Assembly: GCA_031271905.1 (NCBI GenBank)
Contig: JAISUT010000050.1
Span: 1 to 33,369, forward strand
Direction of reading: 5' to 3'
Length of the DNA: 33,369 nucleotides
Source: Acidobacteriota bacterium
GTDB lineage: Bacteria > Acidobacteriota > UBA6911
Shown here: positions 18,273-26,312 of the stretch, one piece after another
Layout of the letters: each line of letters opens with the position of its first letter
Numbering within the stretch: position 1 is the first letter of the stretch
The notes under the pieces: generated by a model
The model's input: the letters and a program-made list of their open reading frames with translations, nothing else
Told to the model about the DNA's origin: nothing
Database searches by the model: none
Translations under genes and position numbers: made by a program

Positions 18273-19225
18273 CCGACGGGGTCTTGCGCATCCGCTCCTT
18301 CGCCAAAGTCAACCTCGCGCTGGCGGTGCTGGGGCGACGCGGGGACGGCTATCACGACATCGAGACGGTCTTCCAAGGCATCTGCCTGCGTGACGACGGC
18401 ACCCGGCGTGTCCTGAGCGACGAGATCGAATTCCACCCCGCGCCCCCCCCTGCGGAAGCCGCCGGCCGCATCGAATTGGCTTGCGAGGAAATGCCGGGGG
18501 TCGCCCCAGAGGACAACCTGGTCTGGAAGGCGGCGGCGGCGCTCCGGGCGCAGGCTCCGGCGGGCGTCGCGGGGGTGCGCATCGTCCTCCGCAAGCGTAT
18601 ACCCTCGGGCGCGGGGTTGGGCGGGGGGAGCGGCGACGCCGCCGCGACCCTGCTGGGGTTGCGCCGCTTCTGGGGCTTGGCCGTCACCGACGCGGCGCTG
18701 CAAGGCATCGCGGAGGGGCTGGGTTCGGACGTGCCCTTCTTCCTCGCGGGCGGCACGGCGCTGGGGACGGGGCGGGGCGAGCGGCTGGTCGCGTTGCCGG
18801 ATCGTCCGGCGGAGCACCTGGTGGTCGTGTTCCCCGGCGTCGAGGTCTCCACGGCGACGGCGTACCGGGCGTTGAATCGCGGAAATTTACCGTTGACTTC
18901 CGGAGGGCTAGACCCTAGAATTCAACGGTTTTTGGATTCGGCGAAGGATGGCGGTTCGTCCCCAGCCGGTTTTTTTAACGATTTTGAAACCGTGATCCTG
19001 CCCGCTCACCCGGAGATCGCGGAGGCGAAAAGCCTTCTCGACCGGCTGGGGGCGGCGGCGACGTTGTTGTCGGGCAGCGGATCATCAGTCTTCGGGTTCT
19101 TCTCAGACGAAGAATCAGCGTGCGCGGCGTCCCGGTCGGTCAAGGCTGTCCGAGGGGCGAATTGGCGTGCGTTTCCGGCGGAGACCCTCGCGCGATCAGA
19201 GTACCTCCATCGCATGTTCGGGTGA
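18269..19225 (+). CDS. ispE: 4-diphosphocytidyl-2-C-methyl-D-erythritol kinase
   Basis: This 318-residue GHMP kinase phosphorylates CDP-methylerythritol in the MEP route to isoprenoids. It shows FAKVNLAL (Lys13), GRRGDGYHDI, the ATP-binding PSGAGLGGGSGDAA loop (about residues 110-124), SDVPFFLAGG with the catalytic Asp (about 153), and the C-terminal SGSGSSVFGFF motif. The start is GTG 18269, inside the TPR stop codon, with AAGGAAG upstream. The C-terminus is complete. It is followed by tRNA-Gln and prs, a gene order conserved in many bacteria. Confidence 0.95.
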   Translation: MTDGVLRIRSFAKVNLALAVLGRRGDGYHDIETVFQGICLRDDGTRRVLSDEIEFHPAPPPAEAAGRIELACEEMPGVAPEDNLVWKAAAALRAQAPAGVAGVRIVLRKRIPSGAGLGGGSGDAAATLLGLRRFWGLAVTDAALQGIAEGLGSDVPFFLAGGTALGTGRGERLVALPDRPAEHLVVVFPGVEVSTATAYRALNRGNLPLTSGGLDPRIQRFLDSAKDGGSSPAGFFNDFETVILPAHPEIAEAKSLLDRLGAAATLLSGSGSSVFGFFSDEESACAASRSVKAVRGANWRAFPAETLARSEYLHRMFG

Positions 19226-19333
19226 TTCGCCGGCGGGCGAAAGCCCGCGTGGGCGCAACGACCGGATTTATGAAGGCCGCCAAGGCGTCTGCCGCTAGGC
19301 AGATGCGCCTGCATGCGCCTTCGATGGAAATAC

Positions 19334-19408
19334 TGGGGCGTCGTCAAGCGGTAAGACACAGGCCTTTGGCACCTGCATTCGGAGGTTCGAATCCTCCCGC
19401 CCCAGCCA
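19334..19408 (+). tRNA. tRNA-Gln (anticodon TTG)
   Basis: Acceptor stem TGGGGCG/CGCCCCA closes a 75-base cloverleaf including an encoded 3' CCA. The anticodon loop CTTTGGC gives TTG, which reads CAA. The T arm GGAGG-TTCGAAT-CCTCC is perfect. U1-A72 is typical of glutamine tRNAs. The GGCGTCTGCC/GGCAGATGCGCC hairpin (19284-19309) precedes it, after ispE. Confidence 0.95.
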
Positions 19409-19417
19409 AAGACGCAA

Positions 19418-19439
19418 GGGACGCGGCGCGGCGCGTCCC
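19418..19439 (+). terminator. Hairpin after tRNA-Gln
   Basis: GGGACGCG-GCGCGG-CGCGTCCC is an 8-bp perfect stem ten bases past the tRNA. No T tract follows; it could end or protect the tRNA precursor. Confidence 0.4.
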
Positions 19440-19566
19440 CCAATGAGACGGGCGGCGCCGCGACAGGTCGCCGTTCGTCGCCGATGGAAAGGCTCCAGGG
19501 CGCCTTGATGCGCCACCGCGGCGCGGGCGGATGGAGCCTGTGCATTTCAGGGCGTTAGAAGAGATT

Positions 19567-20529
19567 ATGGAAAACATCGGTTACAAGCAGTCGAACAAAG
19601 GTTTGGCGGTCTTTTCGGGAAACGCCAACCGGCCGTTGGCGCAGGAGATATGCGACTATCTGCGCACGCCGCTGGGCGCCATCAACCTGACTTGCTTCAG
19701 CGATGGCGAGATATACTGCCAGATCATGGAGAACGTCCGGGGCAAGGACGTCTTCATCGTGCAACCCACGTGCAGCCCGGTCAACAGCAACCTGATCGAG
19801 CTGCTCATCATGATCGACGCATTCAAGCGCTCCTCGGCGAGCCGCATCACCGCCGTCATCCCGTATTACGGCTACGCGCGCCAAGACCGCAAGGACAAGC
19901 CCCGCGTGCCGATCTCCTCGAAGCTGGTCGCGGATCTGCTGACGGCGGCGGGGGTGGACAGGGTGTTGTCGATGGATCTGCACGCCGGACAGATACAGGG
20001 CTTTTTCGACATCCCGGTCGATCACCTGTACGCCACGCCGGTGCTGATCGAGTACCTGCGCAACCTGAGCATCCCGGAACTCATGGTCGTCTCCCCCGAC
20101 GCGGGGGGGGTGGAGCGCGCGCGGGCGCTCGCCAAGCGGCTGGAGGTGGGGCTCGCCATCGTGGACAAGCGGCGCACCGCCCCGAACGTGGCGGAAGTGA
20201 TGCACCTGATCGGCGATGTCGAGGGGAAGAACATCATCATCAGCGACGACATGATCGACACGGCGGGGACGCTGGTCAACACGGTCAACGCGCTCAAGGA
20301 GAAGGGGGCGGGGAAGATCTACGCTTGCGCCACGCACGGGGTGTTGAGCGGCCCTGCCATCGACAGGTTGCGCGCGGCACCGCTGGAAAAACTCATCGTC
20401 ACAAACACGGTTCCGCTGGATGAATCGAAGAAGTTGCCCAACATGGTCGTGTTGAGCGTCGCCCGCCTTCTAGGCGAGGCGATCAAGAGCATCCACGAGG
20501 AAACCAGTGTGAGTGGTTTATTCGTCTAG
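19567..20529 (+). CDS. prs: Ribose-phosphate pyrophosphokinase (PRPP synthetase)
   Basis: The enzyme makes PRPP from ribose 5-phosphate and ATP for nucleotide, His and Trp synthesis. Landmarks are FSGNANRPLAQEI near the N-terminus, YYGYARQDRKD, MDLHAGQIQGFFDIPVDHL split across the metal and ribose sites, VVSPDAGGVERA, the flexible-loop KRRTAPN, and the PRPP loop SDDMIDTAGT. I prefer ATG 19567 (321 residues) because it has an AGAAGAG site. The ATG at 19531 has no ribosome site and would add 12 residues. It is the first protein gene after tRNA-Gln and is followed by rplY after 21 bases. Confidence 0.95.
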   Translation: MENIGYKQSNKGLAVFSGNANRPLAQEICDYLRTPLGAINLTCFSDGEIYCQIMENVRGKDVFIVQPTCSPVNSNLIELLIMIDAFKRSSASRITAVIPYYGYARQDRKDKPRVPISSKLVADLLTAAGVDRVLSMDLHAGQIQGFFDIPVDHLYATPVLIEYLRNLSIPELMVVSPDAGGVERARALAKRLEVGLAIVDKRRTAPNVAEVMHLIGDVEGKNIIISDDMIDTAGTLVNTVNALKEKGAGKIYACATHGVLSGPAIDRLRAAPLEKLIVTNTVPLDESKKLPNMVVLSVARLLGEAIKSIHEETSVSGLFV

Positions 20530-20550
20530 CATCAGGAAGGAGTTGGATTC

Positions 20551-21204
20551 ATGCCAACAGTCATTGAAGCGCAAACACGGACGCCGGAAGGCAAGAACGC
20601 CAACAGGCGGCTTCGCAAGGCGGGGAAGATCCCGGCGGTGCTCTACGGTCCGGGCAAGCAGCCGACGGTGCTCGCCCTCGACCCCGACGTCATCAAGGAC
20701 ATCCTCCATTCGGAGGCGGGGCAGAACACGATCTTCACCGTCAACATCGAAGGTGCGGGGCAGAGCAACGCCATGGTGAAGGACTACCAGCTCGACCCTA
20801 TCAAGGGCGGGTTGATCCACGCCGACCTGCTGGAGATCGACATGAACCGGTCGCTCACCGTCGAGGTGAGCATCGAGATCGTCGGCGAACCGCAGGGGGT
20901 CAAGCTTGACGGCGGCACGCTCGATTTCGTGACGCGCGCCATCGAGGTCGAGTGCCTGCCTGCGGACATCCCGGATTCGGTCAAACTGGACGTGGGCGCC
21001 TTGAAGATCAACGACTACATCCGCGTGAAGAACCTCCAACTCGGCGACAAGGTCAAAGTCCTCACCGAGCCGGAGAACGTGATCGTGACGGTCGCGCCGC
21101 CGCAGAAGGAAGAGGCGACGGGCGACGCCGCAGCAGCAGAGCCCGAGGTGATCAAGAAGGGCAAGGCCGACGAGGCGGCTGCGGAGGACAAGGCCAAGAA
21201 GTAG
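20551..21204 (+). CDS. rplY: Ribosomal protein bL25, long Ctc/TL5 form
   Basis: A 217-residue 5S rRNA-binding protein with the N-terminal L25 domain (about residues 1-92; PEGKNANRRLRKAGKIPAVL in two pieces, VLYGPGKQP) and a C-terminal TL5/Ctc beta domain (about 95-185). An Ala/Glu/Lys-rich tail follows. The ATG at 20551 has an excellent AGGAAGGAG site. It lies next to pth in the usual order prs-rplY-pth. Confidence 0.95.
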   Translation: MPTVIEAQTRTPEGKNANRRLRKAGKIPAVLYGPGKQPTVLALDPDVIKDILHSEAGQNTIFTVNIEGAGQSNAMVKDYQLDPIKGGLIHADLLEIDMNRSLTVEVSIEIVGEPQGVKLDGGTLDFVTRAIEVECLPADIPDSVKLDVGALKINDYIRVKNLQLGDKVKVLTEPENVIVTVAPPQKEEATGDAAAAEPEVIKKGKADEAAAEDKAKK

Positions 21205-21287
21205 TGTCGAGCCTATGGAACAGGATGATGCGGGCGGTCGGCGCGTTTGACGCGACGGGCGGCGCCAAGGCGGGCGACGGAGGGGCG

Positions 21288-21881
21288 GTGGAACGCATCA
21301 TCGTCGGCCTGGGCAACCCGGGCGCGAAATACGAGCAGACCCGGCATAATGTCGGGTTCATGGCCTTGGACGCGCTTGCCCGCGAAGTTTCCGGCGCGTG
21401 GCGTTCCCGGTCGCCAAGGCTCGAAGCCCGAACCTGCCGGACGGTGATCGCGGGACACCCGACGCTCCTGGTCGAGCCGCTGACGTACATGAACGGCAGC
21501 GGTGACGTCCTGCCGCCGTTGCTCGGGGAATGCGGGCTGGGGGCTGGGGACGTGGTGGTCTTGCTGGACGACCTGAGCCTGCCGCTCGGACGCATCCGGG
21601 TGCGGGCGCGGGGATCGGCGGGCGGGCACCACGGACTGGAGTCGGTCATGGACGCGCTGGGCACGGACGAGGTCGTCCGGGTGAGGCTGGGCGTCGGCGA
21701 AGACGACATGCCCAAGGACAAGGTGGTTTTCGTGTTGGCCGAGTTTCCGCCGGAAAGGCGGGCGGAGCTGGACGACATGGTCACAAAAGCGGGCGACGCC
21801 GTCAAATCGATTTTGGGCGAGGGCGTCGCCAAGACAATGACGATTTTCAATGGCAGCACAAGCAAAGCAGTCAAGGAGTAG
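21288..21881 (+). CDS. pth: Peptidyl-tRNA hydrolase
   Basis: The enzyme recycles tRNA from stalled peptidyl-tRNA. I chose the GTG at 21288: GGAGGGG stands just before it, and it gives ERIIVGLGNPG at the N-terminus with Asn10 and the catalytic His20 (TRHNVGF) at the usual numbers (197 residues). Starts further upstream (GTG 21204 overlapping the rplY stop, ATG 21225 or 21228) would add about 20-28 atypical residues. TYMNGSG and LLDDLSLPLGRIR are present. One oddity is that the usual GGHNG loop reads GGHHG, so the tRNA-contacting Asn is a His. The gene stops three bases before the rpsF start. Confidence 0.93.
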   Translation: MERIIVGLGNPGAKYEQTRHNVGFMALDALAREVSGAWRSRSPRLEARTCRTVIAGHPTLLVEPLTYMNGSGDVLPPLLGECGLGAGDVVVLLDDLSLPLGRIRVRARGSAGGHHGLESVMDALGTDEVVRVRLGVGEDDMPKDKVVFVLAEFPPERRAELDDMVTKAGDAVKSILGEGVAKTMTIFNGSTSKAVKE

Positions 21882-21884
21882 ACC

Positions 21885-22322
21885 GTGAGAAATTACGAAG
21901 TGGTCTTTATTGCCGCTCCCACTCTGACCAGCGAGGAGCTGGACGCCTTCATCAACCATGCGCAGACCGTCGTCGAGGGAAAAGGCGGCAAGGTCGTCAA
22001 GGTTGACAACTGGGGCCGGAAGTCCCTGGCGTACAAGATCAACAAATTCCGGGAAGGCTACTACGTGGTTCTTTCCATCGAAGCGGAGGGGGGGGCCATC
22101 GCCGAGCTGGAGCGCCGCTTCCGGGTGACGGACTTCATCATCCGTTTCATCTCGGTCCGCATCGACGAAGACCTCAAGCGTTCCGAGAAGATCAAGGCCG
22201 CGCGGCGGCGCAAGGCGCCCAAGCAGGGCGAAGGGGCGCGGCAATATGCCGGCGCGGGGGAATCGGACCAGGCGACGGACGACGCCTCCGGGGAGTCTGA
22301 CGAGGAGAATTCCGACGAGTGA
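21885..22322 (+). CDS. rpsF: Ribosomal protein bS6
   Basis: The 145-residue small-subunit protein starts at GTG 21885 (MRNYEVVFIAAP) with AAGGAG inside the end of pth. The ferredoxin-like core (about residues 1-95) contains VDNWGRKSLAYKINK and GYYVVLSIEA, and a long Lys/Arg then acidic tail (about 100-145) follows. In the ribosome it pairs with bS18, encoded next. Confidence 0.95.
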   Translation: MRNYEVVFIAAPTLTSEELDAFINHAQTVVEGKGGKVVKVDNWGRKSLAYKINKFREGYYVVLSIEAEGGAIAELERRFRVTDFIIRFISVRIDEDLKRSEKIKAARRRKAPKQGEGARQYAGAGESDQATDDASGESDEENSDE

Positions 22323-22415
22323 CGCGCATCGGCGCGGAATCATCGGAACGGCGTTTGGCGGTTCGGGGATCCGGGCTCGGATCCATGCGACATTGAGATA
22401 GAAAGGCTGGAGAAC

Positions 22416-22649
22416 ATGGCAGGTCAAAGACGGTTTAGCGTGCGGCGCAAGAGGGTGTGCAAGTTCTGCGCGGAGAAGATCACATACATCGACTTCAAGG
22501 ACGGGAAGCTCTTGGGGCACTTCATCCCCGAGCGCGGCAAGATCCTCCCCCGGAGGATCAGCGGAGTCTGCTCGACGCACCAGCGCCAGCTAACGGAAGC
22601 TATCAAGCGCGCACGGCACATGGCGATCCTTCCGTTCGTCTCGGACTAA
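22416..22649 (+). CDS. rpsR: Ribosomal protein bS18, cysteine-containing form
   Basis: A 77-residue protein starting at ATG 22416 after CTGGAGAA. It shows the bS18 core: [29 protein letters not shown] and [20 protein letters not shown] in part. The CxxC plus CSTH set could bind zinc, as in the C+ class of bS18. It lies between rpsF and rplI in standard order. Confidence 0.96.
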   Translation: MAGQRRFSVRRKRVCKFCAEKITYIDFKDGKLLGHFIPERGKILPRRISGVCSTHQRQLTEAIKRARHMAILPFVSD

Positions 22650-22701
22650 ACTTTAATCCATCCGGGCGGACTGGACTTTTCCCAAAAGCAAAAGGTGGAA
22701 C

Positions 22702-23226
22702 ATGAAGGTTATTTTAAAACAGGACGTTGAAAAACTGGGCAAGACCGGCGACATCGTGAATGTCGCCCCCGGCTACGGGCGCAACTACCTGATCCCGAGG
22801 AAATTCGCCGTGCTGGCGACCCCCGGCAACATCAAGGTCGCCGAAATCGAAAGGCTCGCATTCGCCAAGCGCGACCAGCGCGACAAAGACGCCGCATCGC
22901 TGGTGGCGCAAGAGCTTGTGAAGATCACGGTCACCGTCACGCGCAAGACCGGCGAGGAGGGGATGCTCTACGGCTCGGTCACGGCGCTGGACATCGCGGA
23001 GTTCCTTGCGGCGCGCCAGATCGAGATCGACAAGCGCAAGATCCAGTTGGACGAGCCGATCAAGTCCATCGGCGAGTTCCAGGTTCCCATCCGGTTGCAC
23101 CGCGAAGTCACGGTGCCGATCAAGGTGGTGGTGGAGTCCGAGGACGGGGCGGCGGTGGCGGCACCCGAGGCGGCGGCATCGCCGGAGCCTCCCGCTTCCC
23201 CGGCGGAAGGGCCCGCAGAGCAGTAG
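22702..23226 (+). CDS. rplI: Ribosomal protein bL9
   Basis: A 174-residue protein starting MKVILKQDVEKLGKTGD. The N-terminal domain has the signature GYGRNYLIPRKFA, and a connecting helix (about residues 40-75) leads to the C-terminal domain (about 78-150). A short Ala/Pro/Glu tail is unusual but harmless. ATG 22702 follows a weak AAAGGTGG site. A perfect GC palindrome (GGGCGCGCGCGCCC, 23230-23243) lies just past the stop, before the family 2 repeat. Confidence 0.96.
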   Translation: MKVILKQDVEKLGKTGDIVNVAPGYGRNYLIPRKFAVLATPGNIKVAEIERLAFAKRDQRDKDAASLVAQELVKITVTVTRKTGEEGMLYGSVTALDIAEFLAARQIEIDKRKIQLDEPIKSIGEFQVPIRLHREVTVPIKVVVESEDGAAVAAPEAAASPEPPASPAEGPAEQ

Positions 23227-23297
23227 GCGGGGCGCGCGCGCCCTGGGTGCGCCGCCCTTGTTCCAATCAAAATCGCAATTTATCGCAGGGACGTTGC

Positions 23298-23482
23298 GAT
23301 GCGGCGAAGCCGCGAGCTGCCGGCACCCGCCATCGTCCACGGTCGCACGGGCGCAGGGTGGTGTGGATGCAAGGCGCGCGCGGGGCGGGCTCCGCAGGCG
23401 TACCCACGTACGTCGAGGAAGCCCGCCCAAGCGGCAACGCGGCAGACGTGCCGCCATGCGCCCGTGCGACAAACGGCGGTTT
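23298..23482. repeat. Family 2 repeat, copy 2 (full length), abutting dnaB
   Basis: It starts GATGCGGCGAAGCCGCGAGC and ends GTGCGACAAACGGCGGTTT, 13 bases before the dnaB ATG. Outer arms GTCGCACGGGCGCA (23342-23355) and TGCGCCCGTGCGAC (23457-23470) are perfect complements. Inner arms GGGCGGGCT and AGCCCGCCC pair inside them. It is homologous to the reverse complement of 32967-33118. Confidence 0.85.
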
Positions 23483-23495
23483 AGCGAAACACATC

Positions 23496-24890
23496 ATGGC
23501 CGACATCAGTCTGGAAAAGACGCTTCCCAACAACCTTGAGGCGGAACGCACAGTGCTGGGCGCGGTGCTTCTGGACGACAAGGCGTCCCTCGCCGTGTTC
23601 GAGAAGCTCCAGCCCGAGGACTTCTATTCCGACGGCCACCGGAAGATCTTCTCCGGGATGCTCCGGCTCTTGGCATCCTCCCAGCCTATCGACTTCCAGA
23701 CCCTCAGGGAAACCCTGAAAAAAGCCGACGAGCTGGAGGTCGCAGGCGGCGACGCATATCTCGCGGGTCTGACCGACTGGTTGCCGCGCACCCAGAACAT
23801 CGAGCATTACGCCGCCATCGTCAAAGAAAAATCGACTCTTCGCCGCATCATCAAGGCTTGCACCGAGACGACGGCGCGAAGCTACCAAGACGGGGAGCCC
23901 GTCGGGGAGGTCTTGCAGGATCTGGAGAAGACCATCTTCGACATATCCGGCCAGCAGTTCCGCAACGGCTTCGAGGAGATCGCCCCCATAGTCAAAAGGG
24001 TCTATGAAACCATCGAGGAGCGCTCCAACCGCAAGAACAAGGATGGGATCACCGGGCTGGAAACCGGCTTTTACGACCTCGACGCCAAGACCTCCGGCCT
24101 GCAACCCTCCGACCTGATCATCGTCGCTGCGCGCCCCGGTTGGGGGAAGACCAGCCTGTGCCTGAATTTCGCGACGCACCTCGCCATCCGCAAAGGCAAG
24201 AAGGTCGCCATCTTCAGCTTGGAGATGAGCAAGGAGCAACTCACCCAGCGCTTCGTCAGCAGCGAGGCGCGCATCGACCAGACGCGCATCCGTTCCGGGA
24301 GGCTGGGCACGGACGACTTCATCCGCCTGCGCCAGGTCTGCGATGACCTGGACAGGACCAACAACATCTACATCGACGACACCGCCAACGTCTCCATCGT
24401 GGAGTTGCGCACCAAGGTGCGCCGCCTCGCGCTGGAAAAGGGGATGGACCTGCTCATCGTCGATTACTTGCAATTGATGTCCGGCGGCGGCACCCAACGC
24501 TATGAGAACCGCACCTTGGAGATCGCCCAGATCTCCCGCGGCTTGAAGGGCATCGCCAAGGAGTTGCACATCCCGGTCATCGCCGTCTCCCAGCTCAGCC
24601 GGGCACTCGAAGGGCGCAACCGCAAAGACAAGGCACCCAAGCTTTCCGACTTGCGAGAGTCGGGCGCCATCGAGCAGGACGCCGACATCGTGATGTTCAT
24701 CGACAAGGCCACGGATGTGCAGCAGGGCGAAGGGGAGGCGTGGCAGGGCGAGGGGGGGCACGCCGACAACGGCATCGCCAAGTTGATCATCGCCAAGCAT
24801 CGGAACGGTGAAACCTGCGAAGGAGACCGCGCCATCCAGTTGGCATGGTCTGGGAAGTTCACGAAATTTGAGAACCTGTATCGGGAATGA
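23496..24890 (+). CDS. dnaB: Replicative DNA helicase DnaB
   Basis: The 464-residue hexameric helicase unwinds DNA at the replication fork. The N-terminal domain begins LPNNLEAERTVLGAVLLDD. The RecA-like ATPase has Walker A ARPGWGKTSL (the usual residue before GKT is Met; here it is Trp), KKVAIFSLEMSKEQL, Walker B LLIVDYLQLM, the sensor VIAVSQLSRALE, and LSDLRESGAIEQDAD. I chose ATG 23496. The frame stays open upstream, but that part is translated family 2 repeat. There is no Shine-Dalgarno match before this ATG. It ends the rpsF-rpsR-rplI-dnaB block and is followed after 14 bases by the methyltransferase gene. Confidence 0.96.
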   Translation: MADISLEKTLPNNLEAERTVLGAVLLDDKASLAVFEKLQPEDFYSDGHRKIFSGMLRLLASSQPIDFQTLRETLKKADELEVAGGDAYLAGLTDWLPRTQNIEHYAAIVKEKSTLRRIIKACTETTARSYQDGEPVGEVLQDLEKTIFDISGQQFRNGFEEIAPIVKRVYETIEERSNRKNKDGITGLETGFYDLDAKTSGLQPSDLIIVAARPGWGKTSLCLNFATHLAIRKGKKVAIFSLEMSKEQLTQRFVSSEARIDQTRIRSGRLGTDDFIRLRQVCDDLDRTNNIYIDDTANVSIVELRTKVRRLALEKGMDLLIVDYLQLMSGGGTQRYENRTLEIAQISRGLKGIAKELHIPVIAVSQLSRALEGRNRKDKAPKLSDLRESGAIEQDADIVMFIDKATDVQQGEGEAWQGEGGHADNGIAKLIIAKHRNGETCEGDRAIQLAWSGKFTKFENLYRE

Positions 24891-24904
24891 TAGGGAGGAC
24901 GCCT

Positions 24905-25531
24905 ATGTATTCGAGATTGCGCATCACCACCGCCATGGCGCTCGTCTTGGCGATTGTAGCGGCATTCGGGGCTTTCGAGGGGAGTTGGCGCACGGTTCTG
25001 GCGGAAGATGCGGCAAAACCCGCTCCGGAGGAGCAGGAGCCCACGGAGATGGGGAGCCCGGACGTGGTCTACGTCGGCACCCCCTACGACCTGGTTTCCG
25101 TCATGTTGCAAATGGCGAAGGTCAAGCAAACCGACCTGGTCTACGATTTGGGGTGCGGCGACGGGCGCATCTTGGTGCTGGCGGCGCAGAAATACGGCGT
25201 GCGCGGCGTCGGTTACGACATCGATCCTGAGCGGGTGACCGAGTCGCGGCAGAACGTGGCGAAGAACAAGGTGGAGCACCTGGTGAAAATCATCCAGGCG
25301 GACATCTTCACCGTGGACATCGGCGATGTGGACGTGTTGCCGATGTACCTGCACCCGGACATGACCAAGCGCCTGATCCCGCAACTGGAGAAGATGAAGC
25401 CGGGCTCGCGCATCGTCTGCCACGAATACGGGCTGGAGGGGTTCACGCCGGACGAGACCAAGACCGTGGTCTCCAACGAGGACAATGCAGAGCACCATCT
25501 GATGCTCTACACCATCCCCCTGAAAAAGTAG
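24905..25531 (+). CDS. Exported class I SAM-dependent methyltransferase
   Basis: A 208-residue protein starting MYSRLRITTA at ATG 24905 with a GGGAGG site; an upstream ATG at 24887 has none. A signal peptide or anchor covers residues about 8-33 (VLA/ED likely cut). The Rossmann fold has motif I DLVYDLGCGDGRILVLAA (78-94), motif II YDIDPER (104-110) and a HEYGLEGF segment late in the fold. The DVVYVGTPYDLV lead-in is typical of a known family of small methyltransferases that often carry a signal peptide. The substrate is unknown, and SAM is not expected in the periplasm. It may instead be anchored facing the cytoplasm. Confidence 0.85.
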   Translation: MYSRLRITTAMALVLAIVAAFGAFEGSWRTVLAEDAAKPAPEEQEPTEMGSPDVVYVGTPYDLVSVMLQMAKVKQTDLVYDLGCGDGRILVLAAQKYGVRGVGYDIDPERVTESRQNVAKNKVEHLVKIIQADIFTVDIGDVDVLPMYLHPDMTKRLIPQLEKMKPGSRIVCHEYGLEGFTPDETKTVVSNEDNAEHHLMLYTIPLKK

Positions 25532-25588
25532 GGCGGCAGTCGCGACGCCCCCCTGCCGGGCGACTTTTCCCGTCCCCTTCTCTCGTCA

Positions 25589-26044
25589 CTACTCGTCGCC
25601 GGGTTCGCCGTCCCCTTGGTTCTCCGGCGGCGCTTGCCGTTTTTTTCGGACGGCCGCGCAGTAGGCGAGGGCGAGGTTGCCGACGCCCAAGAGCCCGACT
25701 ATGGCCGCGCCGATGCCCAGCCACAACGCCGCGCGTTCGCTGAAAGCATGGAGGACCAAAAGCCAGGAGACGCCGAGGCCCACGCCGACGGAAAGCAGGA
25801 TCAGCCCGTTGCGCAGATAGTCCTCCGGCGTTGACGGCTTCTTGGGCGGGTGGCCGAATGCGTCCAGCGGCGGCGGCACCATCCCCCTTTCGATCATCAG
25901 CTCGCGTTCCCGGTATTTCATCTGCTTGACCCGGTAGTCCCAGTAAACGGCCCAGAACGCGACGCCGATGCCCATGACGATGGCGACAATGGGAATAGCG
26001 AGCGCCGCCGTTTGAGGTGTGATTTCAGGTGCGACAGGTGCCAT
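25589..26044 (-). CDS. DUF6249-like membrane protein
   Basis: A 151-residue protein starting at ATG 26044 after AGAGGAGGAAG. It has one N-terminal membrane segment (about residues 15-35), a cytoplasmic stretch with RERELMIERGMVPPP, and two C-terminal membrane segments (about 78-98 and 106-128). This layout matches DUF6249 proteins, which are often found beside ECF sigma factors, as here. Function unknown, possibly part of the sigma/anti-sigma regulon. It is divergent from the sigma gene; a family 1 repeat lies between them. Confidence 0.8.
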   Translation of the reverse strand: MAPVAPEITPQTAALAIPIVAIVMGIGVAFWAVYWDYRVKQMKYRERELMIERGMVPPPLDAFGHPPKKPSTPEDYLRNGLILLSVGVGLGVSWLLVLHAFSERAALWLGIGAAIVGLLGVGNLALAYCAAVRKKRQAPPENQGDGEPGDE

Positions 26045-26176
26045 GCTTCCTCCTCTGTTTTCCTGCTCCGTATCAGTTTGGCCGCCAGTTCATTTGTCCT
26101 TGCCCGCGCTTCGCGCGTTCCATACGTTTCCATGTGACGCCGCCTCCCCTTGCGCGGTTTCAAGATTTTGCCAAAA

Positions 26177-26239
26177 GGGGACCTCTAAAAACCCCGGACA
26201 CTGCGTTGCGCCTTGTCTGCGAGCTTTTTAGAGGTTCCC
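26177..26239. repeat. Family 1 repeat, copy D (short form)
   Basis: Only the two ends are present, joined directly: GGACCTCTAAAAACCCCGG at the left and TCTGCGAGCTTTTTAGAGGT at the right. The central GGTCGAAAA...TTTTCGACC part is missing. It lies between the divergent DUF6249-like and sigma genes. Confidence 0.85.
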
Positions 26240-26276
26240 AAGAGCCCGTCCAGCCGCCCGTCCCGCCGGGATTCTG

Positions 26277-26307
26277 TTGAAACCGGCGGGGGCTTCGGGC
26301 GTATCAT
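26277..26307 (+). promoter_or_regulatory. Possible promoter of the ECF sigma gene
   Basis: TTGAAA (26277-26282), 19 bases, then TATCAT (26302-26307). The start of transcription would fall at or next to the ATG at 26313. A perfect CCCGCCGG/CCGGCGGG stem (26262-26290) overlaps the -35. The spacing is longer than ideal. Confidence 0.35.
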
Positions 26308-26312
26308 GAGGC

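Noticed and set aside
23247-23495. N-terminal extension of DnaB by up to 83 residues
   Set aside because: The extension is translated family 2 repeat, and the DnaB family starts at about the ATG at 23496.
25918-26133. A 71-codon minus-strand frame starting METYGTREAR, with a GGAGG site, upstream of the DUF6249-like gene
   Set aside because: More than half of it overlaps the DUF6249-like gene in another frame, and that gene has its own better-placed ribosome site. The first 30 residues match no family I know.
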